Part shown: positions 33,911 to 41,842 of the stretch, one piece after another
Layout of the letters: each line of letters opens with the position of its first letter
How positions within the stretch are numbered: position 1 is the first letter of the stretch
DNA from: Oscillospiraceae bacterium
GTDB taxonomy: Bacteria; Bacillota; Clostridia; Oscillospirales; Acutalibacteraceae
Direction of reading: 5' to 3'
Length of the DNA: 64,000 nt
NCBI GenBank assembly: GCA_015066595.1
Contig: SVNZ01000001.1
Location: 62,001-126,000, forward strand
Translations under genes and position numbers: made by a program
The notes under the pieces: model-generated
What the model was told of the DNA's origin: nothing
Databases searched by the model: none
What the model saw: the letters and a program-made list of their open reading frames with translations, nothing else

Positions 33911-35635
33911 ATGAAAAAGCTTATGATTGGTAACCAGGCGGTCGCCGCCGGTCTTTATGATGGTGGTCTAGGTGTAGTATCCAGCTACCCTGGTACACCG
34001 TCCACTGAAATTACAGAATTTTTAGCTAAATACGAAGATATCCACTCTGAGTGGGCTCCTAATGAAAAGGTAGCTTGCGAGGTAGCATACGGCGCATCGT
34101 TAGCCGGTGCACGCTCATCATGTGCTATGAAGCATGTCGGTTTGAATGTTGCAGCAGACCCACTTTTCACACTTTCCTATACAGGTGTCAACGGTGGTAT
34201 GGTTATCTGCGTTGCCGATGACCCTGCGATGCATTCTTCACAGAACGAGCAGGATTCCCGTCACTACGCTATAGCTTCAAAAGTTCCAATGCTCGAGCCT
34301 TCTGATTCACAAGAAGCATATACTTTTGCAAAAACAGCATTTGAACTATCTGAAAAGTTCGACACACCGGTGCTTCTTAGAATGTGCACTCGTATTGCTC
34401 ACAGCCAGTCCATCGTTGAATTGGGGGAGAAAACTCCTGCTGTTCTCAAAGATTATGAGAAAAATCCACAAAAGTTTATTATGATGCCTGGTAACGCTAT
34501 CAAGCGTCACCCTATAGTCGAAGAACGTACAAAAGCTCTCGCTAAGTTTGCTGATGATTGTATGTACAACACTGTTGAATATGCTGACAGCGAAATCGGC
34601 ATCATTACTTCAGGCTGTTCTTATCTTTACGTAAAAGAGGTTATGGGTGATAGTGCCAGTATCTTAAAGATTGGTATGCCACATCCTCTTCCTGTAAATC
34701 TCATTAAAGAATTTGCATCAAAAGTCAAGAAGCTCTACGTTATAGAAGAGCTTGATCCGATTATTGAAAATCACGTAAAATCGCTCGGTATCGAAGTAGT
34801 AGGCAAAGAACTGTTCTCTATTTTAGGTGAGTTCTCACAGCAAACTATCGCAAAAGCTTTTGGTATTGATGATAAAGCTGGCATCAGTGCTGATTCTATT
34901 ATTCCACCACGTCCACCTATGATGTGTGCAGGTTGCCCGCATAGAGGTATGTTCTATACTTTATCTAAGAATAAGATCACTGTTCACGGTGATATTGGGT
35001 GCTATACTTTAGGTGCAGTAGCACCGCTTAACGCACTTGATTCAACACTTTGTATGGGTGCTTCTATTTCAGGCTTACACGGTTTTAATGCCGCAAGAGG
35101 CATTGATGCAGAGAGAAAGTCAGTAGCGGTTATAGGTGACTCAACATTTATGCATTCAGGTATGACAGGTCTTGTGAATGTTGCGTACAACGCTACTAAT
35201 TCAACTGTTATTATACTTGATAATTCAATAACTGGTATGACTGGCCACCAGCAGAACCCTACAACAGGTTATAATATCAAAGGTGACCCTGCAGCAAAAG
35301 TTGATTTGGAAGCTCTCTGTAAAGCACTCGGTATCAACCGTGTTAGAGTTGTTGACCCTTACGATTTGAAAGCTTGCGAAATAGCTCTCAAAGAAGAGCT
35401 TGCGGCGCAAGAACCATCAGTAATCATTTCACGTCGTCCTTGCGTACTTTTAAAGTCGGTGAAAATTCAGCCATCACTCAACGTTGATGCTGATAAGTGC
35501 AAGTCTTGTAAACGTTGCATGGGACTCGGCTGTCCTGCAATCAGCTTAAAAGACGGTAAAGCAAAGATTGACAACACATTATGCGTAGGCTGTGGCGTTT
35601 GTAAACAGCTTTGCGCTTTTGATGCTATCGTTTAA
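33911..35635 (+). CDS. iorA: Indolepyruvate ferredoxin oxidoreductase, alpha subunit
   Basis: About 574 residues. An N-terminal pyrimidine-binding domain (GLGVVSSYPGTPSTEITEFLA) and a TPP-binding domain (MCAGCPHRGMFYTL...GDIGCYTLGAV...VIGDSTFMHSGMTGLVNVAYN) are followed by a C-terminal ferredoxin domain with CKSCKRCMGLGCP and CVGCGVCKQLC, giving two [4Fe-4S] sites. With IorB it oxidatively decarboxylates aryl pyruvates (or runs in reverse) to aryl-acetyl-CoA with ferredoxin. The start ATG 33911 follows GAGAGG; an upstream in-frame TTG overlaps that site. IorB follows 12 nt later. Confidence 0.96.
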   Translation: MKKLMIGNQAVAAGLYDGGLGVVSSYPGTPSTEITEFLAKYEDIHSEWAPNEKVACEVAYGASLAGARSSCAMKHVGLNVAADPLFTLSYTGVNGGMVICVADDPAMHSSQNEQDSRHYAIASKVPMLEPSDSQEAYTFAKTAFELSEKFDTPVLLRMCTRIAHSQSIVELGEKTPAVLKDYEKNPQKFIMMPGNAIKRHPIVEERTKALAKFADDCMYNTVEYADSEIGIITSGCSYLYVKEVMGDSASILKIGMPHPLPVNLIKEFASKVKKLYVIEELDPIIENHVKSLGIEVVGKELFSILGEFSQQTIAKAFGIDDKAGISADSIIPPRPPMMCAGCPHRGMFYTLSKNKITVHGDIGCYTLGAVAPLNALDSTLCMGASISGLHGFNAARGIDAERKSVAVIGDSTFMHSGMTGLVNVAYNATNSTVIILDNSITGMTGHQQNPTTGYNIKGDPAAKVDLEALCKALGINRVRVVDPYDLKACEIALKEELAAQEPSVIISRRPCVLLKSVKIQPSLNVDADKCKSCKRCMGLGCPAISLKDGKAKIDNTLCVGCGVCKQLCAFDAIV

Positions 35636-35647
35636 GGAGGTAAGACT

Positions 35648-36220
35648 ATGAAAACTAAAAGTATAATGATAGTCGGTGTTGGTGGACAGGGAAGTCTGCT
35701 TGCATCAAAACTCCTTGGTCGATTGTTAGTCGATGAAGGCTACGATGTTAAAGTTTCTGAAGTTCATGGCATGAGTCAGCGTGGCGGTTCTGTTGTTACA
35801 TATGTTCGCTTTGGTGACAAGGTTTATTCACCTATCATCACAGAGGGTGAGGCTGATATCATCATTTCCTTTGAAAAGCTCGAAGCAGCCCGCTATGCAA
35901 AATATCTGAAAAAAGACGGACTTATCGTTGTTAATAGTCAGCAGATAGACCCGATGCCGGTCATTATCGGTGCTGCACAGTATCCTGAAGAGGTTCTCGC
36001 AGAGCTCACTGATAAAGGACTCAATGTCGAAGCTATGGACGCTTTATCATTGGCTATTAAAGCTGGTTCACCAAAGGCTGTCAATATCGTTCTTATGGGT
36101 CGTGCTGCCAAGCAGTTTGATATTCCATACGAGCGATGGATCAAAGCTATTGAAAACACAGTAGCCGAGCGTTTTGTTGAGATGAACAAAATAGCATTTG
36201 ATTTAGGCTATAATTACTAA
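35648..36220 (+). CDS. iorB: Indolepyruvate ferredoxin oxidoreductase, beta subunit
   Basis: Protein of 190 residues: the gamma-type domain of 2-oxoacid:ferredoxin oxidoreductases, with VGVGGQGSLLASKLLG at the N-terminus and EVHGMSQRGGSVVTYVRFGDKVYSP, the standard IorB motif. It completes the TPP-ferredoxin enzyme with IorA. AAGGAGG precedes the ATG. It is followed by the paaK-like gene. Confidence 0.95.
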   Translation: MKTKSIMIVGVGGQGSLLASKLLGRLLVDEGYDVKVSEVHGMSQRGGSVVTYVRFGDKVYSPIITEGEADIIISFEKLEAARYAKYLKKDGLIVVNSQQIDPMPVIIGAAQYPEEVLAELTDKGLNVEAMDALSLAIKAGSPKAVNIVLMGRAAKQFDIPYERWIKAIENTVAERFVEMNKIAFDLGYNY

Positions 36221-36274
36221 TTTTTGTTTACTATCCGCATTGCGGAAAATTTATATCTAAGAAGGCGAATAGCA

Positions 36275-37585
36275 ATGGAAAATCGTTATTTCCAAAAAGA
36301 AATTGAGACTATGCCTGTTGAAGAGCTCAAAGCGCTTCAGTCAGAAAAGCTCAAAAAACAAGTCAAGCACGTTTATGAAAACGTACCTTATTACCGTGAT
36401 CTAATGGATAAAAAGGGTGTAAAGCCTGAGGATATCAACGGTATTGAGGATTTGCACAAGCTCCCGTTTTTGACTAAAGCTGATTTAAGAGATGCTTATC
36501 CTTATGGACTTTTAGCAAAGCCACTCAAGGATTGTGTTCGTATTCAGTCTACTTCCGGCACAACAGGTCGTAGAGTTGTTGCTTTTTATACTCAAAACGA
36601 CATAGAACTGTGGGAGGACTGCTGTGCAAGAGCTATCGTAGCTGCAGGCGGTACTGAAGAAGATGTATGTCAGGTTGCATATGGCTACGGTTTATTTACT
36701 GGTGGTCCTGGTCTTAACGGTGGCTCACACAAAGTAGGTTGTCTTACACTTCCTATGTCGTCAGGTAACACAGAGCGTCAGATTCAGTTTATGACTGATC
36801 TTAACGCAACTATTATTTGTTGTACACCTTCATATGCAGCATACATCGGAGAAACTTTAGAAGAAAAAGGCTTTAAGCCTGACGATATTCCACTCAAAGC
36901 AGGTATTTTCGGTGCAGAACCTTGGACAGAAGAAATGCGTCGCGGTATCGAAAAAACTCTCGGTATCAAAGCATACGACATTTATGGTTTGACAGAAACC
37001 TCCGGTCCTGGCGTTGCTTTTGAATGTAGTGAGCAGACAGGTATGCATATCAACGAAGATCACTTCTTAGCAGAGATTATTGACCCTGATACAGGTGAGG
37101 TGTTACCAGAGGGTAGCAAAGGTGAGCTGGTGTTTACATCACTTGATAAAGAGGCTTTTCCGCTTCTACGTTATCGCACACGTGACATCTGTGTTCTCTC
37201 TCGCAAAAAGTGCTCTTGCGGACGTACTCTCATCAAAATGGCAAAACCAATGGGCAGAAGCGATGATATGCTTATCATTCGTGGTGTCAACGTATTCCCA
37301 AGCCAGATCGAAACAGTACTGCTCAACGAAGGCTATCAGCCTAACTACCAGATTGTTGTTGACCGCAAAGGAAACACAGACACATTTGATGTTCATGTTG
37401 AGATGAATCCGGAGCACTTCACTGATACAGTTTCAGGCATTACAGCAAAAGAAAAAGCACTGGCTAATGCTATGAAAACAATGCTCGGCATAAATCCGGC
37501 AGTACATCTGGTAGCCCCTAAGAGCATCGTTCGTTCAGAGGGCAAAGCTGTCAGAGTTATCGACAAGCGTAAATTACACGACTAA
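36275..37585 (+). CDS. paaK: Phenylacetate--CoA ligase family protein
   Basis: About 436 residues, the usual PaaK length. Motifs: VYENVPYYRDLMDKKGVKPEDI at the start, the P-loop-like IQSTSGTTGRRVVAFYT, YDIYGLTETSGPGVAFEC, the core LRYRTRDICVLSRKKCSCGRTL, and GRSDDMLIIRGVNVFPSQIE. It activates phenylacetate or related arylacetates to CoA esters. Here it lies between iorB and an ACT protein, an arrangement common in anaerobes, where it may run with IorAB to recover or release aryl-acetates. The start at 36275 is inferred from homology; its ribosome site (AAGGCGA) is moderate. The paa ring-opening genes are absent from the window. Confidence 0.92.
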   Translation: MENRYFQKEIETMPVEELKALQSEKLKKQVKHVYENVPYYRDLMDKKGVKPEDINGIEDLHKLPFLTKADLRDAYPYGLLAKPLKDCVRIQSTSGTTGRRVVAFYTQNDIELWEDCCARAIVAAGGTEEDVCQVAYGYGLFTGGPGLNGGSHKVGCLTLPMSSGNTERQIQFMTDLNATIICCTPSYAAYIGETLEEKGFKPDDIPLKAGIFGAEPWTEEMRRGIEKTLGIKAYDIYGLTETSGPGVAFECSEQTGMHINEDHFLAEIIDPDTGEVLPEGSKGELVFTSLDKEAFPLLRYRTRDICVLSRKKCSCGRTLIKMAKPMGRSDDMLIIRGVNVFPSQIETVLLNEGYQPNYQIVVDRKGNTDTFDVHVEMNPEHFTDTVSGITAKEKALANAMKTMLGINPAVHLVAPKSIVRSEGKAVRVIDKRKLHD

Positions 37586-37602
37586 GCAAAGGAGATGTCA
37601 GT

Positions 37603-38034
37603 ATGTCAATAAAACAGCTTAACATTTTTGTTGAAAACAAGCAGGGCGCATTGGTTACTATCACCGATACACTTGCAAAACACGATATTAACATCCGTGC
37701 TCTTTCAATAGCTGATACCGAAGAGTTCGGAATACTGCGTCTTATTGTCAACGATAACGACACAGCTTGCAAAATTCTCACAGATGAAGGTTATCTTATA
37801 AAGGTTACAGATGTAGTCGGTGTAAAAATCGGCGACCAGCCGGGCAAACTTTCAAAAGCTCTGGAAGTAATCGACAAAGCAGATATCAATATGGAATACT
37901 TATATGCGTTTATGGCTCGAACCGAAAAGCATGCGTACGTTGTGCTTCGTGTTGCTGACAATGGACTTGCAGAATACGTGCTTGAGGCTGCAGGCTTCCA
38001 TATGATCACCGACGCAGATATCAATAAGCTTTAG
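37603..38034 (+). CDS. Tandem ACT-domain protein
   Basis: Protein of 143 residues with two ACT domains: QLNIFVENKQGALVTITDTLAKHDINIRALSI and DQPGKLSKALEVIDKADINMEYLYAF. ACT domains bind amino acids and similar ligands. This small double-ACT protein is regularly the last gene behind iorAB-paaK, so it likely senses aromatic or branched amino acids and controls the pathway; it has no DNA-binding part. AAAGGAG precedes the ATG. The operon ends at the strong hairpin that follows. Confidence 0.92.
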   Translation: MSIKQLNIFVENKQGALVTITDTLAKHDINIRALSIADTEEFGILRLIVNDNDTACKILTDEGYLIKVTDVVGVKIGDQPGKLSKALEVIDKADINMEYLYAFMARTEKHAYVVLRVADNGLAEYVLEAAGFHMITDADINKL

Positions 38035-38044
38035 TATTTAATAT

Positions 38045-38079
38045 AAAAAAGTACCGACCTTATTGGTCGGTACTTTTTT
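38045..38079. terminator. Bidirectional terminator of the ligase-ior-paaK operon
   Basis: GTACCGACC/GGTCGGTAC stem flanked by six A and six T. Its right end overlaps the stop codon of the small leftward gene. Confidence 0.93.
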
Positions 38080-38224
38080 AGTTTCCACCTGGACCGTCTC
38101 TACGCTCTCGTGTGTCAGGAACCTCGATTTTTCCTTTGATTTTCTCTGTATCATTTGATTTTTTGCTGTTTGTATCACTGTTTTGGTTTTGTTGTTTTTG
38201 TTTAATATCTTTGTTATCTGACAT
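38078..38224 (-). CDS. 48-residue polar protein with C-terminal RRDGPGGN
   Basis: A short gene on the minus strand starting ATG 38224, with AAAGGAG 9 nt upstream, and ending TAA inside the terminator arm. The protein starts MSDNKDIKQKQQNQNSD, has a highly polar N-terminal half with no predicted fold, and ends EVPDTRERRDGPGGN. The basic and glycine-rich C-terminus looks like a conserved sorting or binding tag; I have the impression that related small clostridial proteins share this ending, but this was not searched. No cysteines, no membrane segment. Function unknown. Evidence that it is real: ideal ribosome site, terminator, and a long open frame for its composition. Confidence 0.65.
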   Translation of the reverse strand: MSDNKDIKQKQQNQNSDTNSKKSNDTEKIKGKIEVPDTRERRDGPGGN

Positions 38225-38289
38225 AAATACAGCTCCTTTCATTTTTAGTATTAGCTGTATTTACAGTTTCATTCAAAAGTCAGTCATAA

Positions 38290-38603
38290 CACTCTCGCTA
38301 ATAACGTCTTACTACGACGTTTCATTTACACTCGGATCGTACCTGCCACTCTTTTTATGTGAAAAAGAGCCCATCCTTAAAGGATGAGCTCTATATTTAT
38401 GGTCGAGGTGACATGTGTTAGATACTTATTAAAAGCTACCTCGTCTTACCCTCATTGTGGTTCATATAAGGACATCTTCGCTCTCGCTAAAAACGCTCCA
38501 CTGGAGCGTTTTATTAACGCTCGCCTTCGAATCCTGTCACTCATTTGATTGTAAAAAGAGCCCACCCTTAAAGGATGAGCTCTATATTTATGGTCGAGGT
38601 GAC
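38290..38603 (-). repeat. Duplicated tRNA-Pro 3' end, terminator and hairpin module
   Basis: The 51 bp at 38553-38603 (tRNA-Pro 3' end plus its terminator on the minus strand) recur at 38362-38412 with one mismatch, offset 191 bp. Each copy is followed (leftwards) by a CTCTCGCTAA-flanked hairpin: AAAACGCTCC/GGAGCGTTTT at 38490-38512 and AACGTC/GACGTT at 38303-38321; the stems differ in sequence but both pair. Between terminator and hairpin lies TTCGAATCCTGTCAC (38527-38541), an exact inverted copy of the tRNA-Pro T-arm, decayed in the outer unit. The layout parallels the repeat behind tRNA-Gln at 9.6-10.1 kb. No protein is expected here. Confidence 0.88.
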
Positions 38604-38667
38604 AGGATTCGAACCTGCGGCCCCTTCGTCCCGAACGAAGTGCGCTACCAAACTGCGCTACACCTCG
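38591..38667 (-). tRNA. tRNA-Pro (anticodon CGG)
   Basis: Acceptor CGAGGTG/CACCTCG, D-arm GCGCAGTTTGGTAGCGC, anticodon loop TTCGGGA, T-arm CAGGTTCGAATCCTG, encoded ACCA. Its 3' end is duplicated downstream. Confidence 0.96.
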
Positions 38668-38676
38668 GAAAAACAG

Positions 38677-38703
38677 AAGCCCCGAATATGAAATTCGAGG
38701 CTT
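38677..38703 (-). terminator. Hairpin between tRNA-Gln and tRNA-Pro
   Basis: On the minus strand AAGCCTCGAAT/ATTCGGGGCTT with a 5-nt loop, then CTGTTTTTCC. It could end part of the tRNA-Gln transcripts or help processing, since tRNA-Pro has no separate promoter in the gap. Confidence 0.65.
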
Positions 38704-38704
38704 A

Positions 38705-38778
38705 TGGCTGCGGAACTAGGATTCGAACCCAGACATACAGAGTCAGAGTCTGCTGTGCTACCCTTACACAATTCCGCA
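38705..38778 (-). tRNA. tRNA-Gln (anticodon CTG)
   Basis: Acceptor TGCGGAA/TTCCGCA, anticodon loop CTCTGAC, T-arm CTGGGTTCGAATCCTAG, encoded GCCA. The second glutamine tRNA of the window; reads CAG. Confidence 0.95.
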
Positions 38779-38791
38779 ATGCGCACTATCT

Positions 38792-38819
38792 ATTATATCC
38801 CAAAAAGTTCAGATGTCAA
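38792..38819 (-). promoter_or_regulatory. Promoter of the tRNA Gln-Pro operon
   Basis: TTGACA-16-TATAAT on the minus strand, 13 bases upstream of tRNA-Gln(CTG). Confidence 0.9.
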
Positions 38820-38843
38820 GCGTTTTTTTGTATTTTTTAAAAA

Positions 38844-38880
38844 CAGTGAAAAATAAAGCCGAGAATTAACTCGGCTTTAT
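38844..38880 (-). terminator. Terminator of the P-type ATPase gene
   Basis: ATAAAGCCGAG/CTCGGCTTTAT stem with a 6-nt loop and a T-run (TTTTTC) on the minus strand. Confidence 0.88.
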
Positions 38881-38894
38881 CTGAGATATTATTA

Positions 38895-41507
38895 CTATTG
38901 ATGTTTTATAAGACCGACTGTTTTTGAAAGCTCCATCACTACAATCGGAATAAGTGCCAACGCAAAGGCTATTAGATATAACACCGGGTCTAGTGAAATT
39001 ATACCGAAAGCAATTTTAACAGGCGTGAATAGTACAATTAGAACAAGTAAAGAGGATAGAAGCACAGCAATGTTGAGCTTCTTGTTTTTAAATGCCCCGA
39101 TTTTAAACAGCGATTTATCAGAACGCATATTGAATGCGTGTATTATCTGAGAAAGTGCCAGCACCATAAATGCCATCGTCTGACCACCGGCAAGCTGTCC
39201 GGTGAAGTGTTCGCCAAGCTTAAATCCAATCAGTACAAGCAAGCCGAACATTAAGCCTTGTAAAATGATTCTTATACCAAGACCATGCGCAAAAATACCT
39301 TCATCTTTAGGTTTAGGCTTTCGCTCCATAACATCATCTTCAACATCTTCCATTCCAAGCGCTATTGCAGGCAAGCTGTCTGTAACAAGATTTATCATAA
39401 GCAGTTGCATTGAAAGTAGGGGAGTTTTATGCCACAAAATCATAGCAAAGAACACAGCGACAACTTCACCGATGTTTGTTCCGAGCAAGAAGCCTACTAC
39501 TTTTTTGATATTAGCGTAGATGCCTCGGCCTTCTCTTACTGCATCAACGATAGTTGCAAAGTTATCATCTGTGAGAGTCATATCAGCAGCACCTTTTGCA
39601 ACATCTGTACCCGTTATACCCATAGCACATCCTATATCAGCAGCTTTAAGTGCAGGTGCATCGTTTACACCGTCACCTGTCATTGATACAACCTGACCTT
39701 TTTTCTGCCACGCTTTGACAATTCTTATCTTGTTTTCAGGAGATACACGAGCATACACAGAGATTTTTTCAACCATTGAGTCAAGCTCTGAGTCAGTCAT
39801 GTCATCAAGCTGTGAACCTGTAATCGCCAGGTCACCCTCCAGCATAATGCCAAGTTCTCTAGCTATAGCAGAAGCTGTGACAACATGGTCACCGGTTATC
39901 ATAACGGGTTTGATACCTGCTTTACGACAGGTTTCAACGGCTACTTTAGCTTCTTCTCGTGGTGGGTCTATCATACCTACAAGCCCCATGAATGTGAGTC
40001 CGTTTTCTATATCTTCACTCACAAGTGATTCAGGTATATCATCAATAACTTTATATCCAACAGCTAAAACTCGCAAAGCATTTTTACTCATCTGTTCAGT
40101 GAGCAGTTTTGCTTTTTCAAGGTCGCCAACTATACATCGTTGCGCCATCATATCGAAAGCACCTTTAACAATGACAACATATTTTCCGTCGATAAGGTTA
40201 ATAGTGCTCATCAGCTTTCTGTCAGAATCGAATGGAATCCCACCTTGTCTTGGATACATATTATTCAATTCTTCTTTAGGCATACCGCTTTTATGAGCGG
40301 CAAATACTATGGCAGTTTCGGTAGGGTCACCAATATGCTGTACTTTATCGTCATTAAAAATAACCGAACCGTCACAGCACAGAGTGCCGAACTTTAACAA
40401 TTCTTTGATTTTATCCGAGTTGTTGTCGCAAATATCAACGAGCTCACCACCATCATAATAAGCTTTAGTGAGCGTCATTCTGTTCTGTGTTAGTGTTCCG
40501 GTTTTATCTGAACATATGATTGAAGCGCTACCAAGTGTTTCTACAGCAGGCAGACGTCTTATGAGTGCGTTCTTCTTAACCATACGCTGAACACCGATAG
40601 ATAGCACGATAGTGACTATTGCAGGAAGTCCCTCAGGAATAGCAGAAACAGCAAGCGATACTGCTGTCATAAAAATCTCAAGAGGATTGATATTATTGAC
40701 AAGACCAACAACAAATATAATTGCACAAGCTATAAGAGCGACGATGCCTAAATATTTGCCTAGCTGGCTGAGTTTTTGCTGAAGAGGAGTCATAGTATCG
40801 CTTTCATTATCAAGCAGATTAGCTATTTTTCCCATCTGTGTTTCCATACCGGTTGCAACAACTACTGCAGTTGCTGTACCATAAGTAACACTACAGCCAG
40901 AGAAAACCATATTAGCTCTGTCACCAAGCGGAGCATTTTCATCAATTATAGCATCAGCATCCTTTTCACTTGGTACAGATTCACCGGTCAGCGCTGATTC
41001 TTCAGATTTAAGACTTGTGCTTTCCAAAAGCCTTGAATCAGCCGGAATAAAATCACCTGCTTCAAGCTTTATGATGTCACCAGGGACTAAAAGAGAAGCG
41101 TCTATGATACTCTCTTTACTATCTCTTATTACTCGTGCGTGTGGTGCAGACATGTTTTTCAGCGCATCCAGTGCTTTTTCAGCCTTACTTTCCTGTATAA
41201 CACCCATAACAGCGTTGAGTATAACAATAAGTAAAATTAAAACAGGCTCAAAAAATTCCTTAGGATTTTTCTCTACACAAGCTACAACAAAGGAGACTAC
41301 AGCCGCAGCAATGAGTATCAGTATCATAACATCCTTGAACTGATCTAAAAATCGCTGTGCAGTTGTTTTCTTTTTCTTTTCTTTTAGCTTATTTGCTCCG
41401 TATTTTTGTAGCAACTCATTAGATTTTTCCTGAGTTAAACCGTGTGAGATGCTTGTGTTTAGCTTAGATAGCACCTCGTCTTTAGTTTGATTGTAATACA
41501 ATTTCAT
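38895..41507 (-). CDS. Calcium-type P-type ATPase
   Basis: Protein of 870 residues of the P2 (SERCA/PMCA-like) class: actuator loop LTGESVPSEKD, the ion-site helix AIPEGLPAIVTIVLSIGVQRM, phosphorylation motif CSDKTGTLTQNRMTL, MTGDGVNDAPALKAADIG in the hinge, and a C-terminal block of six helices including MINLVTDSLPAIALGME. An N-terminal cation-ATPase domain (YYNQTKDEVLSKLNTSISHGLTQEKSNELLQKYG) is present. It exports Ca2+ or a similar cation from the cytoplasm. GGAGG precedes the ATG. A strong promoter about 200 bp upstream is followed by an early hairpin terminator, so transcription may be attenuated. Confidence 0.94.
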   Translation of the reverse strand: MKLYYNQTKDEVLSKLNTSISHGLTQEKSNELLQKYGANKLKEKKKKTTAQRFLDQFKDVMILILIAAAVVSFVVACVEKNPKEFFEPVLILLIVILNAVMGVIQESKAEKALDALKNMSAPHARVIRDSKESIIDASLLVPGDIIKLEAGDFIPADSRLLESTSLKSEESALTGESVPSEKDADAIIDENAPLGDRANMVFSGCSVTYGTATAVVVATGMETQMGKIANLLDNESDTMTPLQQKLSQLGKYLGIVALIACAIIFVVGLVNNINPLEIFMTAVSLAVSAIPEGLPAIVTIVLSIGVQRMVKKNALIRRLPAVETLGSASIICSDKTGTLTQNRMTLTKAYYDGGELVDICDNNSDKIKELLKFGTLCCDGSVIFNDDKVQHIGDPTETAIVFAAHKSGMPKEELNNMYPRQGGIPFDSDRKLMSTINLIDGKYVVIVKGAFDMMAQRCIVGDLEKAKLLTEQMSKNALRVLAVGYKVIDDIPESLVSEDIENGLTFMGLVGMIDPPREEAKVAVETCRKAGIKPVMITGDHVVTASAIARELGIMLEGDLAITGSQLDDMTDSELDSMVEKISVYARVSPENKIRIVKAWQKKGQVVSMTGDGVNDAPALKAADIGCAMGITGTDVAKGAADMTLTDDNFATIVDAVREGRGIYANIKKVVGFLLGTNIGEVVAVFFAMILWHKTPLLSMQLLMINLVTDSLPAIALGMEDVEDDVMERKPKPKDEGIFAHGLGIRIILQGLMFGLLVLIGFKLGEHFTGQLAGGQTMAFMVLALSQIIHAFNMRSDKSLFKIGAFKNKKLNIAVLLSSLLVLIVLFTPVKIAFGIISLDPVLYLIAFALALIPIVVMELSKTVGLIKHQ

Positions 41508-41617
41508 TCCTCCAATTTTTGTTACAAATAGAATAATACCATATTTTAGGAGAATTTTTATTAAGCTTATGTTAATTTTTATAAAAATTATACAAATATT
41601 ATATCAAATTTTATATC

Positions 41618-41697
41618 AAAAAAGTCGACACCGATATTGTGCCGACATAGATTAACGATTTATATAATAAAATATGAGCCGATTTATACCGCCCAAC
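41618..41697 (-). ncRNA. Candidate 80-nt small RNA or attenuated leader of the P-type ATPase gene
   Basis: On the minus strand TTGACA-17-TATTAT (41704-41732) predicts a start near 41697. About 50 bases later comes the stem GTCGGCAC/GTGTCGAC (one mismatch, 41624-41646) followed by TTTTTT. The short transcript begins near GTGTTGGGCGG and carries the direct repeat TATAAATCG twice (41656-41664 and 41680-41688). The P-type ATPase gene starts 110 bases beyond the terminator on the same strand. So this is either an independent small RNA or a terminator-controlled leader. I do not see yybP-ykoY or other known cation riboswitch motifs. Confidence 0.5.
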
Positions 41698-41703
41698 ACT
41701 ATA

Positions 41704-41732
41704 ATAATAGCATAGTGAAATTTGTATGTCAA
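41704..41732 (-). promoter_or_regulatory. Promoter of the candidate small RNA/ATPase leader
   Basis: TTGACA-17-TATTAT on the minus strand, the best sigma-A-like match in the 41.5-42.3 kb gap. Confidence 0.7.
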
Positions 41733-41807
41733 CAATTTCTAGTGCAAAGTAAACACTTTCTGTGTTATGTATAAATATATTATGTTAAATTTGTACAAAA
41801 TTGCATC

Positions 41808-41836
41808 TTGAAATTGGTGGTATCCTATGCTATATT
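41808..41836 (+). promoter_or_regulatory. Promoter of the candidate structured RNA
   Basis: TTGAAA-17-TATATT; the expected start is near 41843. Confidence 0.5.
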
Positions 41837-41842
41837 ATAGAC

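Noticed and set aside
38457..38840. Open frame with [13 protein letters not shown] text
   Set aside because: It reads through tRNA-Pro and tRNA-Gln in reverse; a known type of tRNA artefact, without ribosome site.
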